Source: Teredinibacter purpureus
GTDB lineage: Bacteria > Pseudomonadota > Gammaproteobacteria > Pseudomonadales > Cellvibrionaceae
Length of the DNA stretch: 64,000 nucleotides
Assembly: GCF_014217335.1 (NCBI RefSeq)
Contig: NZ_CP060092.1
Location: forward strand, 1,815,501 to 1,879,500
Reading direction: 5' to 3'
The notes under the pieces were generated by a model that was not told the origin of the DNA, made no database searches, and saw only the letters and a list, made by a program, of their open reading frames with translations. Made by a program: the position numbers and the translations under genes. The stretch's first letter is position 1. Every line of letters starts with the position of its first letter. Shown here piece after piece: positions 37,303 through 45,380 of the stretch.

Positions 37303-39598
37303 TTTTTACAGCTCCTGATTCCGTTAGTTCAATGACGGGCTTACCGTTGTAGGTATAGTAAAGTGTGATGGGTATGAGAATTAGATCGATCAATAATGCG
37401 ACGATCAAGATTGCTGTTGTAAGCAGCCCCAGATTTTGATTGACCAAATAAGTGGATCCCGTTAAGACTAAAAAGCCGGCCGATAAAATAATGGTCGTAT
37501 TGATTAGCGCAGGGCCTACACTTTCAAATACATATTCGATTGCTTGCTGCGCGTTCATTCCTTGGTTAATGCCGTATTTGAACTTACTAAGGAAGTGAAC
37601 AATATCATCGACAACCACCCCTAGAGTCATGCTCGCAACAATACTTAAGCCAAGATTAATTTCACCGTTATACAACGCCCATAATCCGAAGCAAACAAGA
37701 GAAGGGGCTATCATGCCAATAAGCGCTATACCCCCGAGCCGAACTGATTTAAGGGGAATAATTAGAAGCGCGGAGATCAAGACAAATGCGATAATGGTTC
37801 CCATGGCAATGTTAGTAATATTGCGTTCGCTGATATGTGCAAACATGAGGTTAGGGCTTGCGGCAGACATAGTAATACGGTTGGCGTTATGAGAAATCCA
37901 ATCTTTTGCATCAGCTTCGATACGCAATAAATCTTTAGAGCCAATGTTTTTGAATATGGCCGTTGCTCTCGCAGCGGACTTATCTATATTAATGCGGTTA
38001 TTCATATCTAAACCATAAGGAAGAGACATTTCTAACAGCAGTAAGTATTGCGCGGCCATCGATTGATTATCCGGAAGCGCATAGAACTCTGGGTTATCAG
38101 CGTGTAAGTTTTTGTTTAGCTTCTTTATAGTATCGGTATAGGTTGCAACGTAAGCGACTTCTGCTTTAAGCCGTAGCCAGTTGCTAAAAGATTCCGCCTG
38201 CCTCATAAATTCAGGGTCGACAATACCGTTTTCAGATTTGCTATCGAGTTTAAAGTCCATAAATACGTAACCACTTAAGTTTTTCTCCATGAATTCCGCA
38301 GAAGCGCGGAAGGGTACTTCTGGAGCAAAATAACGTACAGCCATATCGTCAACAGTATTTTTTGGAATGAGGTAACCACAAAATCCAATACCCAGTAAAC
38401 ATACAGGCAATAAGATGTGTCGTTTGGAAATGGTAAAGCGAGAAAATGCGAGTAAGCGAATTTTGCTTGTTTGGCTTTGTGATTTTAGGGGTAAAAGTAC
38501 CAGCAAGGCTGGAAGGGTGAATACGGCTAAAAATGCGGCAAAAAATACACCAAAGGCAACCATGTTCCCCAAATCTTTAATGGGTGGTACTTCCGACGTA
38601 TTAAAACTGAGAAAACCAATAATAGTGGTGACGCTGGTTATAATGACGGGCACAAATGTTGTACGCACGCCCATTGTTACCGCTTGTAGCTTGTTGGTGC
38701 CTTGTTGGCAATGACGCTGGCTGGCGAAGATAATGTGCACGCAATCGGCAATGGCGAGCGTTATAACAATAAGCGGTACGTTCACTGTCGCCATTGAAAT
38801 GGACATACCGGCCCAACCTGCAGTACCCATTGTGGCTAGAACAGACATTATCACAATAATAAAAGCCGAAATTGTGGCAGATAGCGAACGAAACACTAGC
38901 GCAAGCACCACAAAAATGATCAATAACATTAATGGTACTAATGTTCCTATGTCGGCTTTAGAGGCGGTATTTAAATTGTAGTTAAGCATTATTACCCCGC
39001 TAAGGTGAAAGTCGATATCGGGGTTAGTGGCTTTTAATTCATCTAGAGTGGCGAGTAGGTATTCAGCGATCTCAGTGACTTCAGTAGATTTATCAATTTC
39101 CGGTAGGTTAACGGTGATATTGATTGCCGAGACATGAGCCGATGGTGATAGTAAATAGTTTTTTATGATTGGGTCGCTAATCGCAATTTTTTTGCGTTTA
39201 GCCATTGCCGTGGGATTAAGTGCGTCTGGGTCTTCTATAAAATCTTCAACGATTAAATCGTCATTCAAGCCATAGGTATATTGATAGTTAGTGAGCGACT
39301 CAACCCGCGTTGAGTAGGGTGTTTGCCAGGCTTTTTCAGTGAGCGCGGTAATAAGCGCCAGTCGTTCCGGTGTGAATATTTGCTTATCGTGAGGGGCAAT
39401 CAATAATACAACGTTATCCGTTTTACTGAAGACGCGTTGTAGCTCTTCGAACGCGTTTAACTCAGGGTTTTCGTCACTGAAAAATACCCTGTAATCGCCG
39501 CGGAACGTTAAATTTCCGGCGCCGACGGTAAGCCCCGCAATAATAATGACACTAATAACTAGGGAGATTACCGGTCGGCGAGCAGAGAAAGTAAACAT
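37289..39598 (-). CDS. MMPL/RND-superfamily lipid transporter
   Basis: This is 769 residues with two repeated halves, each with one membrane helix, a periplasmic domain, then five helices. Acidic/His motifs in the membrane (AIADCVHIIFA and VVVDDIVHFLSK) are the proton-relay type seen in MMPL and HpnN-like transporters. It probably moves a lipid or hydrophobic metabolite from the inner membrane to the periplasm. First gene of a leftward operon with the LolA-like protein, barrel and SirB-like protein, divergent from a TetR gene and separated by an operator-like palindrome. A link to the amino-lipid-type operon at 41-58.7 kb is inferred. Confidence 0.88.
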   Translation of the reverse strand: MFTFSARRPVISLVISVIIIAGLTVGAGNLTFRGDYRVFFSDENPELNAFEELQRVFSKTDNVVLLIAPHDKQIFTPERLALITALTEKAWQTPYSTRVESLTNYQYTYGLNDDLIVEDFIEDPDALNPTAMAKRKKIAISDPIIKNYLLSPSAHVSAINITVNLPEIDKSTEVTEIAEYLLATLDELKATNPDIDFHLSGVIMLNYNLNTASKADIGTLVPLMLLIIFVVLALVFRSLSATISAFIIVIMSVLATMGTAGWAGMSISMATVNVPLIVITLAIADCVHIIFASQRHCQQGTNKLQAVTMGVRTTFVPVIITSVTTIIGFLSFNTSEVPPIKDLGNMVAFGVFFAAFLAVFTLPALLVLLPLKSQSQTSKIRLLAFSRFTISKRHILLPVCLLGIGFCGYLIPKNTVDDMAVRYFAPEVPFRASAEFMEKNLSGYVFMDFKLDSKSENGIVDPEFMRQAESFSNWLRLKAEVAYVATYTDTIKKLNKNLHADNPEFYALPDNQSMAAQYLLLLEMSLPYGLDMNNRINIDKSAARATAIFKNIGSKDLLRIEADAKDWISHNANRITMSAASPNLMFAHISERNITNIAMGTIIAFVLISALLIIPLKSVRLGGIALIGMIAPSLVCFGLWALYNGEINLGLSIVASMTLGVVVDDIVHFLSKFKYGINQGMNAQQAIEYVFESVGPALINTTIILSAGFLVLTGSTYLVNQNLGLLTTAILIVALLIDLILIPITLYYTYNGKPVIELTESGAVKNAEA

Positions 39599-39688
39599 GG
39601 CAAAACCTCAATGTTTATCTGAATTGCAAAAAGGGTGGCGCGCTAAGCGTTCGATAGGCATGATTATCTGAACGTATAAATTAATTGT

Positions 39689-39723
39689 ACAATATAAGGT
39701 GACTAATCGTCAGTTTATATTGT
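39689..39723. promoter_or_regulatory. Operator-like imperfect palindrome between MMPL and TetR genes
   Basis: ACAATATAAGGTGAC (39689-39703), spacer TAATC, GTCAGTTTATATTGT (39709-39723): 13 of 15 positions pair. It is placed midway between two divergent starts, as expected for a TetR autoregulatory site controlling both directions. A smaller palindrome with similar ACAAT/ATTGT ends lies at 40864-40881, before the biosynthetic operon. Confidence 0.6.
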
Positions 39724-39789
39724 TCGTTTTGAGCGCGCTACACTAAGCTTTAAAATATCAACCAGTATCACGTTAGGTGGAGTTAACAA

Positions 39790-40512
39790 ATGGCTAGAAC
39801 GGAAAGAACACCCGAAGAGGTGGCGGCAAGAGAATATGAACTGTTAAATATTGCCTACGACATCATAAAAATAGATGGGGTGTCGGCACTCACAATGGAC
39901 AGAGTTGCGAGCGCCTCCCCTTATTCTAAAGGAACTGTATATAAAGATTTTTCTGGAAAGGAAGATATGCTCACCGCGCTATGCTTGAGGGGGCTCGATA
40001 TTCAGTTGGCTCTCTACCAGCGTGTGCCCGATTTTCCGGGTTCATCACGTGAAAAAGCGTTAGCGTTGTTTTATGCGTACCAACATTATGCTAAAAAGTA
40101 CCCCGTTCTTTTTCGTTGTGTATTAGATGGACTATCGTCTTCGGTGTTAGAAAAAACACAAGAACACCGCTTAGTGGCGCGTGCGACAAAAGAGCGGGAA
40201 ATTGCCGCTATCTGTGATCGTGTTGTCGCAGAAGCGCTTGTAAATGGGGATATTAGTACCAGTACGTATACTGTCGCTCAGCTTACCTTCGCCAATTGGG
40301 CGATGGGTTTCGGTACCGCGGCGTTGCAAATGGCGGCTCAGAAGGCATTTAGTGTTTCGCGTATAGAGCTGGATTCTACGCTCCTACTCAATGCGAGTTT
40401 AGTGATGGACGGCATTGGGTGGCAGCCACTTTATTCTGAGTACGATTACCAATCGGTCTGGGTAAAAATAAAAGAATACTTCGAAGGTTTGCCAGAATAT
40501 CAGGTTATCTAA
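39790..40512 (+). CDS. TetR-family transcriptional regulator
   Basis: This is 240 residues. The N-terminal helix-turn-helix (about 15-60) has the family pattern (TMDRVASASPYSKGTVYKDF and FSGKEDML). The C-terminal ligand domain is divergent with no recognisable ligand signature. It is divergent from the MMPL export operon and lies directly upstream of the 17-gene operon in the same direction, so it probably controls export, synthesis or both in response to a small hydrophobic ligand. GGTGGAG precedes the ATG. A strong hairpin/T-run terminator follows, separating it from the next operon. Confidence 0.9.
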   Translation: MARTERTPEEVAAREYELLNIAYDIIKIDGVSALTMDRVASASPYSKGTVYKDFSGKEDMLTALCLRGLDIQLALYQRVPDFPGSSREKALALFYAYQHYAKKYPVLFRCVLDGLSSSVLEKTQEHRLVARATKEREIAAICDRVVAEALVNGDISTSTYTVAQLTFANWAMGFGTAALQMAAQKAFSVSRIELDSTLLLNASLVMDGIGWQPLYSEYDYQSVWVKIKEYFEGLPEYQVI

Positions 40513-40552
40513 AGGTTAAACGCGCCAGAAAAGGCTCGTTCAACGTCCAAGT

Positions 40553-40588
40553 AAAAACGCAAAAAATTAATTTTTTGCGTTTTTTTTT
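40553..40588 (+). terminator. Rho-independent terminator, AT-rich
   Basis: A perfect palindrome AAAAACGCAAAAAATT / AATTTTTTGCGTTTTT, followed by further T, lies 41 bases after the TetR stop. Confidence 0.75.
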
Positions 40589-41030
40589 CGCCCAAAAATA
40601 CCATCGCTCTAATTTTCTTTTTTCAAATCCTATTTCCATCACATTAATTATCGCTATGAGTGTGCTCATAAGTTCCATGCGCCAAAGTGTTTTTTTAGCT
40701 GAAATATGTAAAAAGAATGATAAAAGTAGGAGGCGACAAAGCATACCTAAATTGTGTGATAGCGCACAAAAAGGACTACCACCACCCAATAGAATGACGG
40801 TTCGTTACTTTATTGAAATATTTTGTATAGACTATTGCACCGTGCTCAGAGCATGCGCTCCTTACAATTTTTATAAATTGTGCGTAAACGGCATGTGCTG
40901 TGCTAGGGCCCCGAGACTCGGGGAGGTGGCCACGATGGCCGAGAATAGCGTTCATTTCGCGATTTTGATGAGCTTTTTGGGTGGCGGATAAAGGCCCCTA
41001 AATTTATATGTGCGATGGAGATGGATTTTT
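40589..41030 (+). promoter_or_regulatory. Leader/promoter region of the 17-gene operon
   Basis: The 442 bases upstream of the first biosynthetic gene hold two palindromes: ACAATTT-TTAT-AAATTGT (40864-40881) and CCCCGAG-A-CTCGGGG (40909-40923). The first resembles the ends of the TetR operator-like site; the second is too tight to be a simple hairpin loop and suits a protein dimer. The promoter must lie here. Short overlapping frames in this region are not convincing genes. Confidence 0.45.
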
Positions 41031-41654
41031 ATGCAACTTAAATTAATCAATCCAATGGCTGTTGAATGGTTGGCGGCTGTTGATCTTGTTCGGAGTAAGT
41101 ACCAGGCAGTATTTGACGCCGATATTCTGCCAAACCCTGACAATTTTCTAGCACTCTACGACGACGCAGGAGAATTGCAGGCGTGCTGCGGGATTACGTA
41201 TGCCAGAGGGAACAAAATGTTCTCCGAACAGTACCTCGATATGCCAATCGAAAAAGCCATTGCAGCCAATTGTGGAGAAAAGGTGGAGCGCGACCAGGTA
41301 CTCGAGGTTGGCTCGTTAGCAACACATTCGCGCTCGGCTGGCACAGAATTAATGAAAATGATCCCAGTCGTTGTTTGGTCGCAAGGAAAGCGCTATGCCG
41401 TGCTTACTGCCACCTCTCAACTGGCTCGGATAATGCGGCAAGTGGGTGTCCCTGCAAAACTAATTGCCCATGCATCAAGTGATCGCTTAAGCGATGTGGA
41501 TCGCGAGAAATGGGGCAGCTATTACAAAACCAATCCTTTTGTTTGTTACGTTAATGTAGGTTCGTTAAGCGGTGGTTTTTTCTCAAAGGTAGGCACGTAT
41601 TCCTTCAGAAATATCGATATAGAAATCGTATCAGCCAATAAGGAAATTGCATGA
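41031..41654 (+). CDS. Thermostable-hemolysin-family (GNAT-like) protein
   Basis: This is 207 residues. It matches the T_hemolysin family along its length: SEQYLDMPIEKAI, VERDQVLEVGSLATHSRSAG, YAVLTATSQLARIMRQVG and EKWGSYYKTNP. The family is named after a Vibrio haemolysin, but its fold belongs with acetyltransferases and there is no signal peptide here, so an acyltransferase-type enzyme is more likely than a toxin. The stop overlaps the start of the AMP ligase by 4 bases (ATGA), suggesting that the pair works together on an activated acyl group. ATG 41031 follows a GGAGATGG site. First gene of the operon. Confidence 0.82.
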   Translation: MQLKLINPMAVEWLAAVDLVRSKYQAVFDADILPNPDNFLALYDDAGELQACCGITYARGNKMFSEQYLDMPIEKAIAANCGEKVERDQVLEVGSLATHSRSAGTELMKMIPVVVWSQGKRYAVLTATSQLARIMRQVGVPAKLIAHASSDRLSDVDREKWGSYYKTNPFVCYVNVGSLSGGFFSKVGTYSFRNIDIEIVSANKEIA

Positions 41655-43210
41655 GCTTTCTAAATCGAATTATCGCTACAGCAATACAGCAACCGAAGGC
41701 TGTTGCGATTACGGTTCGTAACGAAAAAGGCAGTGTGGAAAAAAGCTACTCTTATGAGCAAATAATCAACGCCGCATATGTTCTCGCAGGCCAACTGATT
41801 TCGCGCCAATTAAAAACCCGTGATGTACTCACAGTTGGGGTCTTAGCCGGTAATTCAGCTGCGTGGGTAGTCGCTGATTTGGCGCTACTGTTGGCTGGAA
41901 TTTGTGAAGTTCCAATTCCATTAATGTTTACAAAAGAGACCGCTATTAACCTGCTGTCGGCAACGAACTTTTATGTCTACGACAAAGAAGGTGAAGCCCG
42001 TCTAGCGCAATGGGGTGATGATTGTAGTGATGACAGCTCTATTGGTATCAATGTAGACGCATTAGTTGAGGCCGGCAATCGTCGTGCTGCTGATAACGCG
42101 AAGGTTTCATTTTCTGAGGATTGGGTGTGTAAAATCATCCACACATCCGGCACAACAAGTTTGCCAAAAGGGGTCAAAATTCGTTACGAAGGTCTCGATA
42201 TACTATTGGATTCCCTTACTAAGCGTACCGAGAAAACGCACCATAGTCGTTGCATGTCCCTAGTTCCGCTTAGCCTTTTGATTGAACAGGTAAGCGCCGT
42301 TTATATGACACTAATGCATGGTGGAGAAATTGCATTTTCAGCGCCAGGGCTAGGACTTTTGGGCGAGAAATCTATTCGCTCCGAAGACTATCTGGCCCGA
42401 ATTAAAAATTTTCAACCTTCTACCTTAACGCTCACACCGGCATTGGTTGATGCCTTGTCGTTAAAAGCAAAAGCGGCGTCTGTGCAGGGAAAAAATGTCA
42501 TTGAAACGCTTTTTGGTACACAAAATATCCCTTTTCTTGCGTGCGGCGGAGCACCCACCAATATCGATAATCTTAAGTTATTGGCGTCCATGGGAATTCG
42601 TGTATTTGAGGGCTATGGCCTCAGTGAAAATTCGTCTGTTGTAAGCTGGAACTACGCCGCTAAGCAAAAAATAGGTTCGGTTGGCAGGCCACTAGACCAT
42701 GTGAATGTCACCACCAATGAAGACGGAGAGCTGCTGGTAAAAAGCGGCTCCATTTTTGCCGGCTACACACAGAAAGATCCGTCGGCTTGCGATCTGACTG
42801 ACGATGGGTGGCTAAAAACCGGCGATATCGCTCGTATAGATGATGAAGGTTTTATCTTTATAAAAGGTCGAAAAAAACACGTCATTATTACCGCAAACGG
42901 ACGGAATCTATCACCAGAGTGGGTAGAAACGAGGTTTTCAACGGTTTCGGATGTTAAGCGCTGCGTGATTTTTGGCGATGGACTCGAAGATGTTCATTGT
43001 TTAATCGTGATGGATTCGACGTGCGTTGATAGCGAAGTACTAACGGCCGTTAGACAATTTTCAGAAGAGTATTTGTCAGATATTGAACGGCCGGATTTTT
43101 TCCATTTAATGAACGTTGATGAAGTTGAGGTCGCAGACCTTTGGACGATTACCGGTCGTCCTCGTCGGCAGGCTATTCAGGAACATCTATTGTCATCGGC
43201 GATTGCGTAA
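41651..43210 (+). CDS. AMP-dependent acyl synthetase/ligase
   Basis: This is 519 residues of the ANL superfamily. The phosphate motif HTSGTTSLPKGVK is at about 171-183, GYGLSE at about 322-327, and the hinge region TGDIARIDDEG...GRKK at about 390-420. It would activate a carboxylic (probably fatty) acid as an acyl-adenylate. Oddly, the C-terminal A10 motif normally reading GKxxR is TGRPRR, so the lysine needed for adenylation appears replaced by arginine. It overlaps the hemolysin-family gene by 4 bases and is followed 9 bases later by the oxygenase. Whether it forms acyl-CoA or hands acyl-AMP to the upstream acyltransferase-like protein cannot be told. Confidence 0.87.
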   Translation: MSFLNRIIATAIQQPKAVAITVRNEKGSVEKSYSYEQIINAAYVLAGQLISRQLKTRDVLTVGVLAGNSAAWVVADLALLLAGICEVPIPLMFTKETAINLLSATNFYVYDKEGEARLAQWGDDCSDDSSIGINVDALVEAGNRRAADNAKVSFSEDWVCKIIHTSGTTSLPKGVKIRYEGLDILLDSLTKRTEKTHHSRCMSLVPLSLLIEQVSAVYMTLMHGGEIAFSAPGLGLLGEKSIRSEDYLARIKNFQPSTLTLTPALVDALSLKAKAASVQGKNVIETLFGTQNIPFLACGGAPTNIDNLKLLASMGIRVFEGYGLSENSSVVSWNYAAKQKIGSVGRPLDHVNVTTNEDGELLVKSGSIFAGYTQKDPSACDLTDDGWLKTGDIARIDDEGFIFIKGRKKHVIITANGRNLSPEWVETRFSTVSDVKRCVIFGDGLEDVHCLIVMDSTCVDSEVLTAVRQFSEEYLSDIERPDFFHLMNVDEVEVADLWTITGRPRRQAIQEHLLSSAIA

Positions 43211-43219
43211 GGAGCTGGT

Positions 43220-44110
43220 ATGTTAATCATTGATAAAAATCCGCTAGTAGATATAAAGGAAAATATTGTCGCTAACCCCAATAATGCGCGCGTCGATGAC
43301 CTCGAAAAGACTGCATTATTTGAAGCGTTAAGTACACATGGCTACCTAATTTTACGTGGTTATGAGGCAACGTTAGCTGATTTTAACGGCTTCGTAGAGC
43401 GGGTTAGCGCAAGTTTTAGCCTAGATCCCGCACGAGAGTTTCACGGCAACGTCGCGCAAAAAGTGGACGCCGGGTTCGATGAAGTCGGGTTGCATTGTGA
43501 AAACGGCAATAGCCCTTTTTGGCCTGATTTGGCTTGGTTCTACTGTCAAGTTGCGGCCTCCCATGGGTCACAAACGACTGTTTGCGACGGTAGAGAGGTG
43601 TGGCACGGCCTTAGCGATTTAACGCGCGAGCTATTTCTAAAAAACGATATTGTTTATTCGAGAAAAGTGGAAGAACGTGCATGGAAAGAGTTTATCTATC
43701 ATTCAATGGGCGGCGCGCTGAGCCTTGAGGCAATAACGTTAGAGCACTTACATGGCCTCATTAATTCCTCGCCCACCGCCAGTATTGATGTGCTTGAAAA
43801 CAACGCAGTGCGTTACTACTATCGAACGCCCGCGGCAAGGAAGACACTTTTTTGCGAAAATCTATCCTTTGCAAATAGCATTCTTGGGCCTTCATACAAC
43901 TACGAGACACCCAAAATTGAATTTGTTAATGGCGAGAAAATTACCGAGGAAGTGATTGCTGAAATACAACACGTAACCTCAAGTAAAACAAAAAATATAG
44001 ATTGGAAAAATGGTGATATAGCGATAATTGATAATACGCGCGTTATGCATGGCCGAAGAAAAATAGAAGATAGTAAAAGAGAAATATACAACGCTCTAAG
44101 TTATATATAA
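43220..44110 (+). CDS. TauD/TfdA-family Fe(II)/2-oxoglutarate oxygenase, HxE type
   Basis: This is 296 residues with the TauD-type double-stranded beta-helix. Metal ligands appear to be His92 and Glu94 (LHCENGN) and distal His277 (NTRVMHGRR), with the 2-oxoglutarate Arg just after. The HxE instead of the usual HxD is seen in clavaminate-synthase-like enzymes and keeps three protein ligands, so it is a hydroxylase/desaturase type rather than a halogenase (which lacks the acid). The substrate is unknown; it probably tailors the operon product. GGAGCTGGT precedes the ATG; the darcynin-like gene follows after 8 bases. Confidence 0.85.
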   Translation: MLIIDKNPLVDIKENIVANPNNARVDDLEKTALFEALSTHGYLILRGYEATLADFNGFVERVSASFSLDPAREFHGNVAQKVDAGFDEVGLHCENGNSPFWPDLAWFYCQVAASHGSQTTVCDGREVWHGLSDLTRELFLKNDIVYSRKVEERAWKEFIYHSMGGALSLEAITLEHLHGLINSSPTASIDVLENNAVRYYYRTPAARKTLFCENLSFANSILGPSYNYETPKIEFVNGEKITEEVIAEIQHVTSSKTKNIDWKNGDIAIIDNTRVMHGRRKIEDSKREIYNALSYI

Positions 44111-44118
44111 GGAAAAAT

Positions 44119-44448
44119 ATGAAGTTCGCAATTATATTGAAATATTCTTTTACAAATAAATGGTTCAATCTGACTCGACCGGAAAGGCAGGATTTTGAGT
44201 TGACGCATATCTTTCCACTGATACAAAAATATGCGGAAGAACTAACGGTTAGAACATTTGATTCCGAAGCATTTGAATCGAAGTTTTCCGATTTTGCAAT
44301 TGTAGAAACGCAGAACTTAAAGGCCCATACCCATTTTATGGATGACCTTAGAGATTCTCCTCTCATTGCCCACGGCTATGCCACTTTCAACGATATCTTT
44401 ATGGGTATTGAAGATGGGTATAAAGAATACAATCAAGAGACCAAGTAA
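44119..44448 (+). CDS. Darcynin-like small protein
   Basis: This is 109 residues and cytoplasmic. The pattern FNLTRPERQDF, TVRTFDSEAFESKFSDFAIV, LRDSPL and GIEDGYKEY matches the darcynin family, a small domain of unknown function. Its ferredoxin-like size suggests a monooxygenase-like or accessory role, but that is speculation. It lies between two iron oxygenase genes with very short spacers (8 and 12 bases), so it may assist one of them. Confidence 0.72.
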   Translation: MKFAIILKYSFTNKWFNLTRPERQDFELTHIFPLIQKYAEELTVRTFDSEAFESKFSDFAIVETQNLKAHTHFMDDLRDSPLIAHGYATFNDIFMGIEDGYKEYNQETK

Positions 44449-44460
44449 GGGATTTACATT

Positions 44461-45369
44461 ATGAATATCACATTAGATAAAATTACCGAAAAAGCCCATA
44501 TCAATACATTGCACCCGAACGCTCTCAATTGGCCTGAAAAAATTAGCGACGAAGAACTCGAACACCTTTCGCTACTCACCTTTGATGATAAAGATCATCC
44601 CTATGAGTCAATGGCGTACATTACCAAAGAACTCGCGCAGCTTGCTGAAATTGAAAAGCACGTAACCGGCGTAATGTCTATTGTGCTCTCGGAGTTACAG
44701 GGGCATGAAGATCAAGAACTAAATAATGGTTACTCACTTCATAATGCGCTTTCGTGTTTCGCCGCAGAGGAATTGCTACATGCCAACATGTTCTATCGTT
44801 ATGTTCGGTTGTTGAGTAATACGGATTTTAAATATGCGGAAAACCTCTATTCGCAACGTGTAGGTCTCTACGAAGGTGACGATTCTCCGTGGGTAAAATT
44901 GGCTTCACTTTGTTGTTCTGCCTATATCGGCGAGTCGGTAATCACGGTATTTGAACACCGTTGTAAAGCGTTTGACCCAGAGAGAAAGTTTTTTATAACC
45001 CAGTTGCTAGAAGCGCATGGGCTGGATGAGGCGCGACATATACAAATAGATCACTTCGTTTTCGAACACGTAATTCCGAAGCTTACGCCCGCCGAATTCC
45101 GAAGAATGAAACAGATGGTTAATGCCACCGAAGACTTGAATACCGAATTGTCTATGCGTTTTGGTGAGTTTGCAGCGAATACTTTTAAGTGTGATTTCAT
45201 TACCAATAATTCAGCGTGGTCTCGACAGGTAGATCTAACGCTTTCTTTTAGGGATATGGTTTTTGGCGGCGACAAAATTCAGCAAGTGGACGCCGCTATG
45301 ACGGACGAACAGCGTGAAAAAGTGAAGGATTTTTGCCTGCAGTCAGTGGTCCACCTAGAGTCTGCATAA
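44461..45369 (+). CDS. AurF-like diiron oxygenase
   Basis: This 302-residue helical protein has a diiron ligand set of the AurF type: Glu104-x-x-His107 (AEELLH), Glu158 (YIGES), an extra His186, and Glu190-x-x-His193 (DEARH), with an earlier Glu at about 63-78. The spacing of the extra His and the second ExxH (4 and 3 residues) is the same as in the p-aminobenzoate N-oxygenase AurF. By family it would oxidise an amine to hydroxylamine, nitroso or nitro, although some relatives act on carbon. Aminotransferases and an alpha-oxoamine synthase in the same operon would supply an amine. AAGGG precedes the ATG. Confidence 0.8.
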   Translation: MNITLDKITEKAHINTLHPNALNWPEKISDEELEHLSLLTFDDKDHPYESMAYITKELAQLAEIEKHVTGVMSIVLSELQGHEDQELNNGYSLHNALSCFAAEELLHANMFYRYVRLLSNTDFKYAENLYSQRVGLYEGDDSPWVKLASLCCSAYIGESVITVFEHRCKAFDPERKFFITQLLEAHGLDEARHIQIDHFVFEHVIPKLTPAEFRRMKQMVNATEDLNTELSMRFGEFAANTFKCDFITNNSAWSRQVDLTLSFRDMVFGGDKIQQVDAAMTDEQREKVKDFCLQSVVHLESA

Positions 45370-45380
45370 GGATTATACCT

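Noticed and set aside
40575..40991. 138-codon frame between TetR and the biosynthetic operon
   Set aside because: It begins inside the terminator, has odd composition and covers the regulatory palindromes; the leader explanation is better.
41031..41654. Secreted haemolysin toxin
   Set aside because: There is no signal peptide, the family fold is acetyltransferase-like, and the gene is coupled to an acyl ligase.
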